This document shows positions 16,531 through 26,522 of a stretch of DNA of 64,000 nt, one piece after another. Position 1 is the first letter of the stretch, and the number at the start of each line of letters is the position of its first letter. Source of the stretch: DASRWT01 sp963748485 (GTDB taxonomy: Bacteria; Methylomirabilota; Methylomirabilia; Rokubacteriales; CSP1-6); the NCBI GenBank assembly GCA_963748485.1, contig CAVVJF010000019.1:186001-250000 (forward strand), read 5' to 3'. The notes beneath the pieces were generated by a model. The model made no database searches. It was given only the letters and a program-made list of their open reading frames with translations, and was not told the DNA's origin. Both the position numbers and the translations under genes were made by a program.

Positions 16531-17697
16531 ATGAGCCAGCTCAACTCCAAAAAACGGGCGAAGCTGCCCAAGACCGCCTTCGCGTACGTGGATTCGAAGG
16601 GACGAAAGCGCCTGCCGATCCACGACGAGCCGCACGTGCGAAACGCCCTGTCGCGCTTCAACCAGGTGGCGTTCGAGCACGATGCGGCCCGCGAGCGGGC
16701 GCGCAAGCGGCTGCTCGAGGCCGCCAAGAAGTACGGGATCGTCCCCGTCGGCTTCATCACCGGCCAGCTGCAATCGCAGATGAGCGAGGCGGCGGCCGGC
16801 CGGCTGGTGATCGAGCTGGGACAGGTCGGCACGCCGGCCGAGCTCGAACGGCGCCTGCGCACGGCCCTCCGTGACCCCTCGCTCTCGGTCCTACGCTGGT
16901 CCGAGTCGACCGGCGCCTATCTCGACGCCGCGGGTCGGCGGGCTGCGCTGCCGCGTGAGGGAGAGGGTCGGGCCGTGACGCTCCTCGAGCGCCAGGGCCA
17001 GCCGATGACCGCCCTCGTGCACGACCGCACCGTCCTGGACAATCCGGACCTCGTGAAGACCGTGACGGCCGCGGCCAGGATGGCGGTCGAGAACGAGCGG
17101 CTGCGCGGCCAGGTCGAAGCGCAGGCCAGCGAAGCGCGAACCCTGCCGACCGGGCAGGTGACCTTCCTCTCGACCGATATCGAGGGCTCGACGGGCCTCC
17201 TCCAGCGACTGGGCGATCGGTACGCCGCCCTCTTGGCCGAGGTCCGCGCCATCATCCGGAGCGCCGTGCACCGAACAGGCGGCCGCGAGGTCGACGCGCG
17301 AGCGGATGAGTACTTCGCGGTCTTCGAGCGCGCTGCCGCGGCGCTCGAGGCCGCCCTGGAGATCGACCGGACCTTGCGGGGACGTGCCTGGCCCGACGGA
17401 GTCGATGTCAAGGTGCGAGCCGGCATTCACAGCGGACGGCCCACGCTGACCGACACCGGGTATGTCGGGCTGGCCGTGCACACCGTCGCGCGGATCTGCT
17501 CGGCTGCGCACGGCGGCCAGATCCTGCTCTCCGCCGCCGCCCGGGATGCCGTGGGCCGGTCGCGGCCGACCGGCATCCGCTTCCGCGGACTGGGCTCGCA
17601 TCGGTTCCGCGGCCTGCGCGAGCCGCTGGCCGTGTTCCAGGTCGCGGCCGCGGATCTGCCGGCCCGGTTCGCCGCGCTGCGGACTCTCGACGCGTAG
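16531..17697 (+). CDS. Class III nucleotide cyclase-domain protein with DUF6582-like N-terminus
   Basis: A 388-residue protein of three parts. Residues 1-75 have the pattern K-T-A-F-A-Y-V-D, R-K-R-L-P-I-H-D, H-V-R-N-A-L-S-R-F-N-Q, found in small DUF6582-like proteins. Residues 85-205 resemble the GAF-like segment of bacterial two-component sensors (S-V-L-R-W, L-V-H-D, N-P-D-L-V-K-T-V-T-A-A-A-R-M-A-V-E-N-E-R-L). Residues 210-388 form a class III adenylate/guanylate cyclase domain. One metal Asp is in F-L-S-T-D-I-E-G-S-T and the second in A-R-A-D-E-Y-F-A-V-F. The transition-state Asn is replaced by His (G-L-A-V-H-T-V-A-R-I) while the Arg is kept, so activity is uncertain. Confidence 0.82.
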   Translation: MSQLNSKKRAKLPKTAFAYVDSKGRKRLPIHDEPHVRNALSRFNQVAFEHDAARERARKRLLEAAKKYGIVPVGFITGQLQSQMSEAAAGRLVIELGQVGTPAELERRLRTALRDPSLSVLRWSESTGAYLDAAGRRAALPREGEGRAVTLLERQGQPMTALVHDRTVLDNPDLVKTVTAAARMAVENERLRGQVEAQASEARTLPTGQVTFLSTDIEGSTGLLQRLGDRYAALLAEVRAIIRSAVHRTGGREVDARADEYFAVFERAAAALEAALEIDRTLRGRAWPDGVDVKVRAGIHSGRPTLTDTGYVGLAVHTVARICSAAHGGQILLSAAARDAVGRSRPTGIRFRGLGSHRFRGLREPLAVFQVAAADLPARFAALRTLDA

Positions 17698-17828
17698 CCG
17701 GCCGCGTCCCCGATCAGGGAAGCAGGAGTGAGCGGAAATGATTACCAGGTTCTATAGGGACCTCTCTTGCATGTGCGCTGATCATGAGTGAGAATTAATG
17801 GCACTTCTCCGACGACAAAGGATATTCG

Positions 17829-18827
17829 ATGTCCATCGTGACCGCGAAAGTTGCCGCCAACGCGCTGCTGATCCTGGCGTGCCTCGTGCCGACGTCGGCG
17901 GCGGGACACCCCTTCACGTCGCTGGTTGTGTTCGGCGATAGCTTGCTCGATTCCGGCCAAGCCTATGCTCTGAGCGAGGGCGTCTACCCCCCCTCACCGC
18001 CCTACGCGCAGCGGTTCTCCAATGGCTTGGTGATCTCCGAATACCTGGCCGGGGCATTGGGCCTGCCGCTGCTCCCGGCCAGCATGCCAGGGGGGACGAA
18101 CTATGCCGTCGGCGGCGCCACCACCGGCACCAAGAACGTCAGCTGGGAGACTGACATCCCATCCGGCCTCAAATCGATCGCCGCGCTGCAGCACACCGGC
18201 ATCACGACTCAGGTCGGCGAGTTCCTTGCTAGCGGGCCACCAGTCGATCGCTCCCGCGCCCTCTTCGTGGTCTGGGGTGGGCCGAACGACCTCGTTCTCG
18301 CGCACCTTACGGATGGCGACATCGAGGCGGCGGCTGGAGCGGCGGTTGGTAACCTGGTGGGGGCAGTGGAGGCACTGGCGCTCGGGGGCGGCCAGCACTT
18401 CCTCGTGCCCAACATGGTGGACCTGGGCCAGACACCGGAATTCCGGGGCACGGATCTCGAAGTTCCCCTGCGCGTGCTCACCCTGGGCTTCAACGCAGCC
18501 CTCGGCGACGCGATGGCCGACCTCGAGACCGGGCTGGGCGTGGACATCGTGCTCTACGACACCTTCGGCGCGTTCGCCGACGTCCGCGCCAACCCCGAGG
18601 CGTTTGGATTCACAAATGTGACGGACCAATGCCTCGCAGACGTCGACGCTTTCCTCGCCGGCTGCCCCGGTTACGTCTTCTTCGACTTCACGCACCCGAC
18701 ATCGCAGGTCCACCGTCATCTCGGTCTCCGGTTCCACGCCGCCGTCGTATCGGCGCCACCCGGCGCCGTGCTCGTTCTAGTGGGAATCGGCTTGGCGGTG
18801 CTGATTCGCAGACGCAGTCGGCCGTAG
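17829..18827 (+). CDS. Exported GDSL lipase/esterase with C-terminal membrane tail
   Basis: A 332-residue secreted SGNH hydrolase. A signal peptide ends near A-A-G-H. Block I is F-G-D-S-L-L-D-S-G. Block II sits in G-G-T-N-Y-A-V-G-G-A, block III in W-G-G-P-N-D-L and block V in D-F-T-H-P-T, giving the Ser-Asp-His set. The C-terminus is A-P-P-G-A-V-L, a hydrophobic helix, then R-R-R-S-R. That architecture resembles a PEP-CTERM sorting signal with a degenerate VPEP box. It suggests membrane anchoring, possibly exosortase-dependent processing. The large GDSL subgroup (thermolabile hemolysin/phospholipase-like) fits its length. Confidence 0.85.
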   Translation: MSIVTAKVAANALLILACLVPTSAAGHPFTSLVVFGDSLLDSGQAYALSEGVYPPSPPYAQRFSNGLVISEYLAGALGLPLLPASMPGGTNYAVGGATTGTKNVSWETDIPSGLKSIAALQHTGITTQVGEFLASGPPVDRSRALFVVWGGPNDLVLAHLTDGDIEAAAGAAVGNLVGAVEALALGGGQHFLVPNMVDLGQTPEFRGTDLEVPLRVLTLGFNAALGDAMADLETGLGVDIVLYDTFGAFADVRANPEAFGFTNVTDQCLADVDAFLAGCPGYVFFDFTHPTSQVHRHLGLRFHAAVVSAPPGAVLVLVGIGLAVLIRRRSRP

Positions 18828-18973
18828 AGAGGACGAACAGCCCACCGTTCCCTCGCTGATCCGCCGCTCCGCGCCATGCGCCGCGTGGGACGCCCTCCCT
18901 GGGAGGCTACCGCCCGGCAGTTGATCGCCATTCGCATCGCCGAAGCAGTCAGTTGGTGCGGACACGGGAACGA

Positions 18974-18979
18974 TATACT
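18974..18979 (+). promoter_or_regulatory. Candidate -10 element for the tam operon
   Basis: TATACT lies 18 bases upstream of the likely tamB ATG, with a weak TTGGTG 15 bases further up. If used, the transcript would start only about ten bases before the start codon, giving a very short leader; this agrees with the absence of a clear ribosome site. Confidence 0.35.
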
Positions 18980-18997
18980 CGGCGCAACGTGAAGCGG

Positions 18998-21900
18998 ATG
19001 GGGCGACTTCGCTGGTGGCACGCTGCGTTGTTCGCCGTGCTGGCGGTGGTGGGCATCGTCCTGGTGGGCTCCTGGGCGATCGTACGGCTCTACGGACCGG
19101 CGTTCACGCGCGAGCGCGTCGAGGTTCTGCTCTCGGAGGCGCTCGGGCAGCCGGCGCGGGTGGGCGCCGTGCACCTGCGCCCCTGGCGCGGACGGGTGTC
19201 GCTGCAGGATCTCGAGGTGGGCACGCGCCCGGCCGCGGCCGGCGCCTCCTGGATCCGCGCGGCGGCGATCGACGTAGACATCGACATCGCCAGCCTCTGG
19301 CGCCGGCAGCTCATGGTGTCGGGCCTGGCCACCAACGTCCAGCTCGACGCCACCGTCCCGTCCAAGAGCGGCGATGGACCCGCTCTGTTCCCCCTGGCGG
19401 ACTCGTTCGAGGCCGGTCCGCTTCGCATCGGCATCAGGCGGGTCGGCGTGAAGGGCGGCGACATCGTGATCCGCACCGCGGACGGCGACATGACCCTCGA
19501 GCTCTCGGCTCCGGACGTCACCGCGCGGCCCGCCGCGGGTGCTCTCGACGTCTCGGGTCGCATCGAGACGCTCCGCGTCGCCGCCCTCGGCCGCCGGGAG
19601 CAGCTCACCCAGGTCGCGCTGGAGGGTCGGCTCGCCGCCGATGTCATCACGGTCCGTCAGCTTGCCTGGCGGTGGCACGGCGAGGCGCTGCGGCTCGCCG
19701 GGGCAGTGCGCCGTCCGTGGACCGCCGAGCCGGAGGCCGCGCTCCGCCTCGACGGTGATCTCGCGCTCTCGGCGGTCGCCCGGCTCGCGGGCTCCAATCA
19801 GGAGATCGCGGGCAAGCTCCAGATCGCCGTCGAGGGCGAATGGACTCGGCAGCGGCTCCGCCTGGACGATGTCCAGGCCCGCTTCGGCACCGGGCGGCTG
19901 CGGGGACGGCTCGAGGCGGCGCCCCACGCCGCCGGCGGCACCCGGCTCGCCCTCGAGCTACGCGAGGTCGTGCTCCCCGGATCCCTGACCGCCCTCGGCG
20001 CCGGGACGGCGAGCGCCGAGGGCCGCGTGCGCGACGGCGGCATCGATCTCGCGCCCGCCCAGGCGACCTGGCGCGGCCTCGCACTCACGCTCGGCGGCCG
20101 CCTCGCGGCGGGCCCGCCGCTGGCAGTGCGCGCCACGCTCACCGCCGATCTGCAGGAGATCGCCCGCGCGCTGAGCCTCGGCGCGCTCAGCGGGCACGCC
20201 ACCGTGTCAGCGGCGCTGAGCGGCCGCGGCCACACGCGAGCGGTCGAGGGCCGGGCCGAGATCACCGCGCTCGTCGTGCAGAACCACGCCGTCGAGCCGA
20301 TCGAGGCGACGTTCCGCCTCGCGGAGTCGCCGGGCCCGGCCTCGCGATGGGAGGGCACGATCCAGTCGCCGCGCATCCGGTCGGATCAGCTCGCGATCGA
20401 GCAGATCACCGCCGCGCTCGCGGTCGACGGTGAGCGGCTCGAGATCACCCGCGCCCGCGCGCGGGCCGTCGCGGTACCCGTCGAGGCGACGGCGGTATGG
20501 GAATGGGCCGGGTCGGGCCGCAGCCACGCCGAGCTCGGCCCGGTCGCGCTCGGGGCGATCACCGGCGTTCCGCCCGCGCTGCGCCTGGGCGGCGCCGGCC
20601 GCGCCACCGTGGACGCCGCGATCGACCGCGGCGTGACCACCGCGACCGCGCGCGCCACGCTCGACCAGGTCAGCGCGGGCGGCGTCTCGCTGGGCGCCGG
20701 GCAAGCCGAGCTGCGCGTGCGCGGGGCGGCGCTCGACGGCGACCTCGCGTTCCCGACCCGTCGACTGCGAGCCACGCTGAGCGGCCGGGTCGAGACCGGC
20801 AGCACGCTCAGCAGCACGGTCGAGCTGGATGACCTGGCGCTGCCGCCCCTTCTGCGCGAGCTCGGCTCGGGCGCGGCCGGACACGTCGAGGGACGCGTGT
20901 CGGCCCGCGGCGAGGCGTCGATCCCGCTCGGCCAGCCGGCGAGCGGACGCGGCGCGCTCCGGCTCACTCCCGACGGCCTGCGCTTGCTGGGCGAGTCCTG
21001 GGCCAGCCAGGGTCCGATCGTGCTGCGATGGGAGGGACCGCGCGTCGGGGTGGAGCGTCTCCAGCTCGACGGCGCGTCCGGGCGGCTGACGGCCACCGGC
21101 ATGCTGGTCGATCCCGAGCGTCGGCCGCTCGCGCTCGCGCTCGACCACGCGCGGCTGCCGGGCGCCCTGGCGGAGATCGGCCGCGGCCAGGCCCGCGCCG
21201 AGATCCGCCTCGGCGACGGCGCCGTCGAGCTGAGCCGTCTCGACGCGCAGTGGCCCGGGCTGGCGGCCGCCGCCTCGGGCCGGGTGCGCGACGACGGCGC
21301 CGTCGCGATGACCGCGCGGGTGGAGGCCGAGCTGGCCCGACTCGCGCCCGCACTGGGCGCACCCGGCGTCGGGGGGCGCGCCACCCTCACCGCCGACGCG
21401 CGCGGCCGCACCGACGCCCTCGAGGCCACCGGCGCGCTGCGCGCGCCCCAGGTCCAGCTGCGCGGCGCGACGGTGACCGACGTCGACCTGCCGCTGCGAT
21501 TGACTCGGTCGAGCCTGCGCCTCGAGAAGGGCCAGGCGCGGCTCGGCACGAGCCGGCTCTCGGCGGACGCGAGCGCGACCTGGCCGCCTGATGGCCCGCT
21601 GACGGCGGACACGCTGGCCCGCGTGACTCAGATCCGGGCCGAGCTCCGCGCGCCGGCGGCGCGCCTGGAAGACGTCTCGCCGCTCCTGCCCCCGGCCGCC
21701 CAGGGGGCTGGCGAGCTGGCTCTGACCGCGCGCGCGGAGGGCACGCCTCGGGCGTGGCGCGCCACCGGCACGCTCACCTCGCCGCAGCTGGAAATGGGGC
21801 CGGGCCCGCTCCGGCAGCTGCGGGCCGTCTTCGCCCTGGACGCCGCGCGCCTCGCCGTGACCGAGCTGTCCGTCGACGCCTTCGGCGTTCCCACCCGAGG

Positions 21901-23770
21901 AACCGCCACGTGGGCGTGGGCGGGCGGGGGCAGCGCGAAGGCCACGTTCGGCCCGGCGCCGCTGGCCGGCGTCACCCTCGCCCCCGCCGGTGCCGGCCTC
22001 CGGGGCACCGGGCGCGCCACGATCGACGCGAGCATGTCCTCGATCACGGACGTCACCGGCACCGCCCGCGCGGTGCTCGAGGACGTCGCGGTCGGCGGCG
22101 TGTCGCTCGGGCGCGGCCAACTCGATCTGTCGGCGCGGGACCGCGAGTACCGCGCCGATCTCACCTTCCCCGAGCCGCGCCTGCAGGCAAGCGCGCGCGG
22201 CCGCGTGGACGCGGCAGGCACGCTCGAGGCCGAGGGCGCGATGCCGGATGTCGACCTGGCGCGCCTCACCCGAGCGCTCGAGCCCGGGCTCGGTGCCCTC
22301 AGCGGCACGATCTCGGCTCGCGCCACCGCGCGCGTGCCGCTCGCGGAGCCGCGGCGAGGCACCGGCAGCGCCTCGATCGGTCCCCTGCGCCTGACCGTCG
22401 CCAACGACACGTGGGAGAGCGCGAGCCCGATCCAGATCCACTGGGCGCAGGGTGGCCTCTCCATCGCCGACTTCCGGCTCACGTCCAAACAGGAGGGCTT
22501 CGTCGTGGGGGCGGGCACCGTGGGCGCGGACGGCAAGCTGGACGGGCGCGCGACGGCCCGGCTGCCGCTCGCCATGCTCGGCGCGATGCGGCCCGAGATT
22601 CGCGAGATGGGGGGCACGCTCGATCTCTCGCTCCGGGCCTTCGGCACGCTGGGCGCGCCGGCCTTCGTCGGCGACGGCGCCGTCCACCGCGGCCACGTGC
22701 TCTTGCGCGACCGCCCGGAGGCGCTCCACGACATCGAGGCACGCCTCGTCTTCTCGACCCAGGGCGTGCAGGTGCGGGACGCCACCGCGGCGATGGGCGG
22801 CGGCCGGCTGCAGGCGCAGGGCGACATCGCGCTGCAGGGCTGGCAGCCCGCCGCCTACCGCTTCAAGCTGCAGGCGAAGGACGTCGCGGTGGGGCAGATC
22901 GAGGGCTTCTCCAGCGCGTGGGACGCCGACCTCGAGCTGAGCGGGATCACCCGCGAGGCGCAGCTCACCGGCCGGGCGCGCCTCGTGCGCGGCGCCTATC
23001 GGCGCGACCTGTCCGTCCTCTCGCTCGTGCTGGCGCCGGCGCATGCCGCCGCCGTCGATCCGAGCGCCCCGCTCCGCCTGCGAATCCGGGTGGACCTCGA
23101 CGATAACCTGGTGGTGCGGAGCCGCACCGCGGACCTGCGCGCGGGAGGCGTCCTGACCATCGAGGGCACCACCGCCCGGCCGGTGGTCTTCGGCCTGGTG
23201 CAGAGCCGGGACGGCCGCATCAATTTCCGCGGGCGCGACTGGAGCGTGATCGGCATCACGGTGCGCTTTGCCGACCCGCGCCGCGTCGACCCGTTCCTGG
23301 ACGTGCTCGCCACCTCGCGCATCGCTGAGTACGACGTGACCATGCAGGTCACCGGGCCGGTGTCGCACATCACGGTGCGCCTCAGCTCGACGCCCCGCCT
23401 GTCCCAGAACGATCTCCTGTCGCTGGTGGCCTTCGGCGCCACCGGCACCGTCCTCCGCGAGGCGCCCGCCACCGTGCTCCTGAGCGAGGCGGGCAAGATG
23501 CTGGCCCAGAACGTGTTCGGCGTCGATCCCAGCATCAGCGGTCTGCGGATCAGCACCGGCTCCTCGGCCGCCGGCGAGAACGCGAGCGAGGTCCACGGCA
23601 TTCCGGGCGACGAGCGGAGCTCGTACAACCGGTCGCGCAATACCCCGGGCGCCCGCAAGGACACGGTCCACGTCGAGTATCAGCTCTGGGCGCCGCTCTT
23701 CCTGTCCGGTGAGTACGATCGCGAGTACGGCTACGGGGCCGACGTCGTGTTTCGCTTCCGCTTCCGGTGA
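18998..23770 (+). CDS. tamB: TamB-like translocation and assembly module protein
   Basis: A 1590-residue AsmA/TamB family protein. A single N-terminal membrane helix (about residues 7-28) anchors it in the inner membrane. The long periplasmic part consists of repetitive beta-strands rich in Ala/Arg/Gly (A-x-L-x-G-R/T-G-x-x), as in the hydrophobic groove proteins that carry lipids or assist outer-membrane protein insertion. The C-terminal 250 residues match the DUF490/TamB domain, with G-x-I-x-F-R-G-R-D-W and a terminal Y-G-A-D-V-V-F-R-F-R-F-R. The stop is seven bases before the start of the Omp85 partner gene, as in tamA/tamB loci. ATG 18998 was chosen over a longer frame from 18953. Confidence 0.9.
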   Translation: MGRLRWWHAALFAVLAVVGIVLVGSWAIVRLYGPAFTRERVEVLLSEALGQPARVGAVHLRPWRGRVSLQDLEVGTRPAAAGASWIRAAAIDVDIDIASLWRRQLMVSGLATNVQLDATVPSKSGDGPALFPLADSFEAGPLRIGIRRVGVKGGDIVIRTADGDMTLELSAPDVTARPAAGALDVSGRIETLRVAALGRREQLTQVALEGRLAADVITVRQLAWRWHGEALRLAGAVRRPWTAEPEAALRLDGDLALSAVARLAGSNQEIAGKLQIAVEGEWTRQRLRLDDVQARFGTGRLRGRLEAAPHAAGGTRLALELREVVLPGSLTALGAGTASAEGRVRDGGIDLAPAQATWRGLALTLGGRLAAGPPLAVRATLTADLQEIARALSLGALSGHATVSAALSGRGHTRAVEGRAEITALVVQNHAVEPIEATFRLAESPGPASRWEGTIQSPRIRSDQLAIEQITAALAVDGERLEITRARARAVAVPVEATAVWEWAGSGRSHAELGPVALGAITGVPPALRLGGAGRATVDAAIDRGVTTATARATLDQVSAGGVSLGAGQAELRVRGAALDGDLAFPTRRLRATLSGRVETGSTLSSTVELDDLALPPLLRELGSGAAGHVEGRVSARGEASIPLGQPASGRGALRLTPDGLRLLGESWASQGPIVLRWEGPRVGVERLQLDGASGRLTATGMLVDPERRPLALALDHARLPGALAEIGRGQARAEIRLGDGAVELSRLDAQWPGLAAAASGRVRDDGAVAMTARVEAELARLAPALGAPGVGGRATLTADARGRTDALEATGALRAPQVQLRGATVTDVDLPLRLTRSSLRLEKGQARLGTSRLSADASATWPPDGPLTADTLARVTQIRAELRAPAARLEDVSPLLPPAAQGAGELALTARAEGTPRAWRATGTLTSPQLEMGPGPLRQLRAVFALDAARLAVTELSVDAFGVPTRGTATWAWAGGGSAKATFGPAPLAGVTLAPAGAGLRGTGRATIDASMSSITDVTGTARAVLEDVAVGGVSLGRGQLDLSARDREYRADLTFPEPRLQASARGRVDAAGTLEAEGAMPDVDLARLTRALEPGLGALSGTISARATARVPLAEPRRGTGSASIGPLRLTVANDTWESASPIQIHWAQGGLSIADFRLTSKQEGFVVGAGTVGADGKLDGRATARLPLAMLGAMRPEIREMGGTLDLSLRAFGTLGAPAFVGDGAVHRGHVLLRDRPEALHDIEARLVFSTQGVQVRDATAAMGGGRLQAQGDIALQGWQPAAYRFKLQAKDVAVGQIEGFSSAWDADLELSGITREAQLTGRARLVRGAYRRDLSVLSLVLAPAHAAAVDPSAPLRLRIRVDLDDNLVVRSRTADLRAGGVLTIEGTTARPVVFGLVQSRDGRINFRGRDWSVIGITVRFADPRRVDPFLDVLATSRIAEYDVTMQVTGPVSHITVRLSSTPRLSQNDLLSLVAFGATGTVLREAPATVLLSEAGKMLAQNVFGVDPSISGLRISTGSSAAGENASEVHGIPGDERSSYNRSRNTPGARKDTVHVEYQLWAPLFLSGEYDREYGYGADVVFRFRFR

Positions 23771-23777
23771 GCCGCCC

Positions 23778-26522
23778 GTGATCGGTCGTCGCGCGCGTCA
23801 CCTCCTCGCTGGAGTCATCCTGCTCACCGCCCCCGGGGGTCCCGCCGCGGCCGATCCGCCGGTGGTGACCTCGGTGGAGATCTCCGCGGATGCGCCGCTG
23901 CGTGACGAGGCGCAGGTGCGGGCCGCGATCGGCGAGCTGTCCGGCAAGCCCCTCTCCCGCGATGCGGTTCGCGCCTCGGTCGATCGGCTGTGGGCGCTGC
24001 AGCGCTTCTCGACGATCCGCGTCCACGAGATCGCGGGGGCCGGCGGGCTGACGCTGCGCTACAAGCTGACCCTCCGCGCCCCCATCCGGCGCATCGCGTG
24101 GGAGGGCGAGCCGGGCATCGATCTGGCCGCGGCGGTCGCCGCCGCCGGCCTCGCCATCGGCGAAGAGGCGTCCCCGGAGCGCCTGGCCCGAGCCGAGCGC
24201 GATCTGCTCGCGCGGTACCGGCAGGACGGCTATCTCGCCGCGCGCGTGCGGTTCCAGACCGAGGCGGTGCCGGGCACCGCCGAGCGGGACGTGACCGTGT
24301 TCCTGGACGCGGGCGGGCCGACGAAGATCGGCACGGTACGCCTCGCGGGCGATACCGGATTGCCGGCCGCGCAGATCGAGAAGGCGCTCAAGCTCGAGGA
24401 AGGCGAGCGCTACCGGGAGTCGCGCATGCGCGACGGGGTGCGCGCCGCCGAGGAGCGCCTCCGGCAGGAGGGCTACTACGGCGCGCGCGTAACCGCCCGC
24501 CCCGAGTGGCGACCCGAGACGAACCGGGTGGATCTGGAGATCGGGATAATCACCGGCCCGCGCTATCAGATCAAGTTCGAGGGGCGCTCAGCGCTGTCCG
24601 AATCGGCGCTCAAGGCGCGGCTGACCTTCGTGGAAACCGGATCGGCCGAGGCGTACGAGCAGGAGGCGAGCGCGCATCAGCTGGAGCTGGCCTACCGGGA
24701 GCGCGGCTACCACTTCGCCACCGTGAAAGCGCGCGAGACGCGCGACGGCGACGTCCACGTGATCCACTTCGCCATCGAGGAAGGGCCCCGGGTGATCGTC
24801 GAGTCGGTGAGCTTCCCGGGCGACCATGCGGTGCCCGCCGAGGAGCTCGCCGAGCGCATCGAGACGAAGCCACCCGGCCTCTTCCGCCGCGGCCTCTTCC
24901 GCGCGGACACGGTGGAGCGCGACGTCGGCGTGGTGCTGGCCCATCTCCGCTCGCTCGGCTACGCGGAGGCCACCGTCGGCCCGCCCCAGGTCCACTTCTC
25001 CGACGACCACACCCGGGCCCGGGTGGAGATCCCCGTGCGTGACGGGCCAAGGATCACCACCGGAGCCATCACCATCGAGGGCGCCCACGTCGTCACCCGG
25101 GCGCAGATCGACGCCGCTCTACCGTTCAAGGCCGGCGCCCCCTGGGAGGCCCGGCAGGCGGAGGACGGCCAGCGCGCGATCGAGCGGCTCTACGCCGACC
25201 GCGGCTACCACGGCGCGGTGGTGCGCGTCCAGACCACCCGCCGCGACGCGACGGTGGACCTCCGCTACGACATCGTGGAGGGCGAGCAGACGCGCATCGG
25301 GCGCGTCCTGGTGCGCGGACTCCTGCTCGCGCGCGAGCGCATGGTGCGGCGAACCCTGCCCTTCCAGCCGGGCGACGTGCTGCTCCCGGACAAGCTCATC
25401 CTCGGGCAGCGGCGGCTCGGGGACATCGCCGCCTTCGACTCGGTGTCGATCGATCCGCTCCGTCCGCCGCCGAACCCGTTCGCCGATGTGGAGGTCACGC
25501 TCCGGGAGCGGAAGCCCTGGCACCTCGACTTCGGCGTCGGGTACGCCACCGCGGAGGGGGGCCGCGGCTTCATCGAGGTCGGCCACGACGATGTCTTCGG
25601 CACCGGCGCCAGCCTCAGCCTTCGCCAGCGTCTGAGCGGGGGCGGCGACGTCACGAGCTTCGCGCAGCGCACCGACATCCTCGGCCGGGTGCCCTTCCTG
25701 TTCGGCACGCCGTGGTGGCTGGACGTCGACCTCTTCCAGGCGTCCAGCCGCCGGATCGGCTACGACCTCAGCGAGTACGGCATCTGGCTCGACGCCCATC
25801 GCGCGCTCTTCCCCGAGCAGATCCGCGGGCTGCGCGGGGACCTGCGGTACCGGATCGTGGAGGCTCGCTATTCAAACGTCGATCCGAGCCTCGCGGTCGA
25901 GGACGTGGAGCCCGGCACCCAGCTCATCATCAGCGTGACGCCGATGCTCACCCTGGATCGGCGCGACGAGCCGCTGGACCCGACCCGCGGCAGCTTCCAT
26001 CAGATCGCGCTGGAGACCGGCACGCGGGTGCTCGGCAGCGAGGTCGAGTTCGTCAAGGGGCAGCTCGAGACCCGGTGGTACTTCGACTGGGTCCCCAAGA
26101 CGGTCATCGCGGTGGCCGGACGCCTCGGGCTCGCCGCGCCCTACGGCAGCACCGACGCGCTGGTGATCCAGGACCGGTTCTACGCCGGCGGGGCCACCAC
26201 CGTCCGCGGCTACCGGGAGGACCGGCTGGGACCGCTCGACGCCCGCGGCAACCCGGTCGGCGGCAACGCCACGGTGGTGCTGAACCTGGAGTGGCGCTTC
26301 CCGATCTATCGGTGGCTGGGCGGGGCGGTGTTCATCGACAGCGGCACCGTGACGCCCGAGATCTCGGATCTAAATCTCGCCGCCCTGCGCACCGGCGTCG
26401 GCGGCGGGCTCCGCATCAAGACCCCGGTCGGCCCCATCCGCTTCGACGTGGGCTACGCGCTCGACCCGCTCGGCAACGACTCGCGGTTCCAGTTCTACGT
26501 CACGTTCGGGAACCCGTTCTGA
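23778..26522 (+). CDS. tamA: TamA/BamA-like Omp85 outer-membrane protein
   Basis: A 914-residue Omp85 protein. It begins with GTG right after the tamB stop (G-G-T-G-A-G region as ribosome site) and a signal peptide ending A-A-A-D. Several POTRA-like repeats follow to about residue 580, more than the three of E. coli TamA, each with the R/L-x-x-G-Y-x-x-A-x-V pattern. The C-terminal 330 residues form the beta-barrel, containing F-Y-A-G-G-A-T-T-V-R-G-Y, the conserved lid-lock motif, and the chain ends in Phe (Y-V-T-F-G-N-P-F), the BAM recognition signal. With tamB and the SurA-like gene it forms an outer-membrane assembly operon. A main BamA role cannot be excluded from the window. Confidence 0.92.
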   Translation: MIGRRARHLLAGVILLTAPGGPAAADPPVVTSVEISADAPLRDEAQVRAAIGELSGKPLSRDAVRASVDRLWALQRFSTIRVHEIAGAGGLTLRYKLTLRAPIRRIAWEGEPGIDLAAAVAAAGLAIGEEASPERLARAERDLLARYRQDGYLAARVRFQTEAVPGTAERDVTVFLDAGGPTKIGTVRLAGDTGLPAAQIEKALKLEEGERYRESRMRDGVRAAEERLRQEGYYGARVTARPEWRPETNRVDLEIGIITGPRYQIKFEGRSALSESALKARLTFVETGSAEAYEQEASAHQLELAYRERGYHFATVKARETRDGDVHVIHFAIEEGPRVIVESVSFPGDHAVPAEELAERIETKPPGLFRRGLFRADTVERDVGVVLAHLRSLGYAEATVGPPQVHFSDDHTRARVEIPVRDGPRITTGAITIEGAHVVTRAQIDAALPFKAGAPWEARQAEDGQRAIERLYADRGYHGAVVRVQTTRRDATVDLRYDIVEGEQTRIGRVLVRGLLLARERMVRRTLPFQPGDVLLPDKLILGQRRLGDIAAFDSVSIDPLRPPPNPFADVEVTLRERKPWHLDFGVGYATAEGGRGFIEVGHDDVFGTGASLSLRQRLSGGGDVTSFAQRTDILGRVPFLFGTPWWLDVDLFQASSRRIGYDLSEYGIWLDAHRALFPEQIRGLRGDLRYRIVEARYSNVDPSLAVEDVEPGTQLIISVTPMLTLDRRDEPLDPTRGSFHQIALETGTRVLGSEVEFVKGQLETRWYFDWVPKTVIAVAGRLGLAAPYGSTDALVIQDRFYAGGATTVRGYREDRLGPLDARGNPVGGNATVVLNLEWRFPIYRWLGGAVFIDSGTVTPEISDLNLAALRTGVGGGLRIKTPVGPIRFDVGYALDPLGNDSRFQFYVTFGNPF

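Noticed and set aside
17745..17765. GGGACCTCTCTTGC as a sigma-54 promoter before the GDSL esterase
   Set aside because: GG and GC are correctly spaced, but the -24 half lacks TGGCA, so chance is likely.
20207..23671. A 1154-residue frame on the minus strand inside tamB
   Set aside because: Composition is Arg/Ala/Gly/His noise mirrored from tamB codon bias, and the tamB product is convincing.
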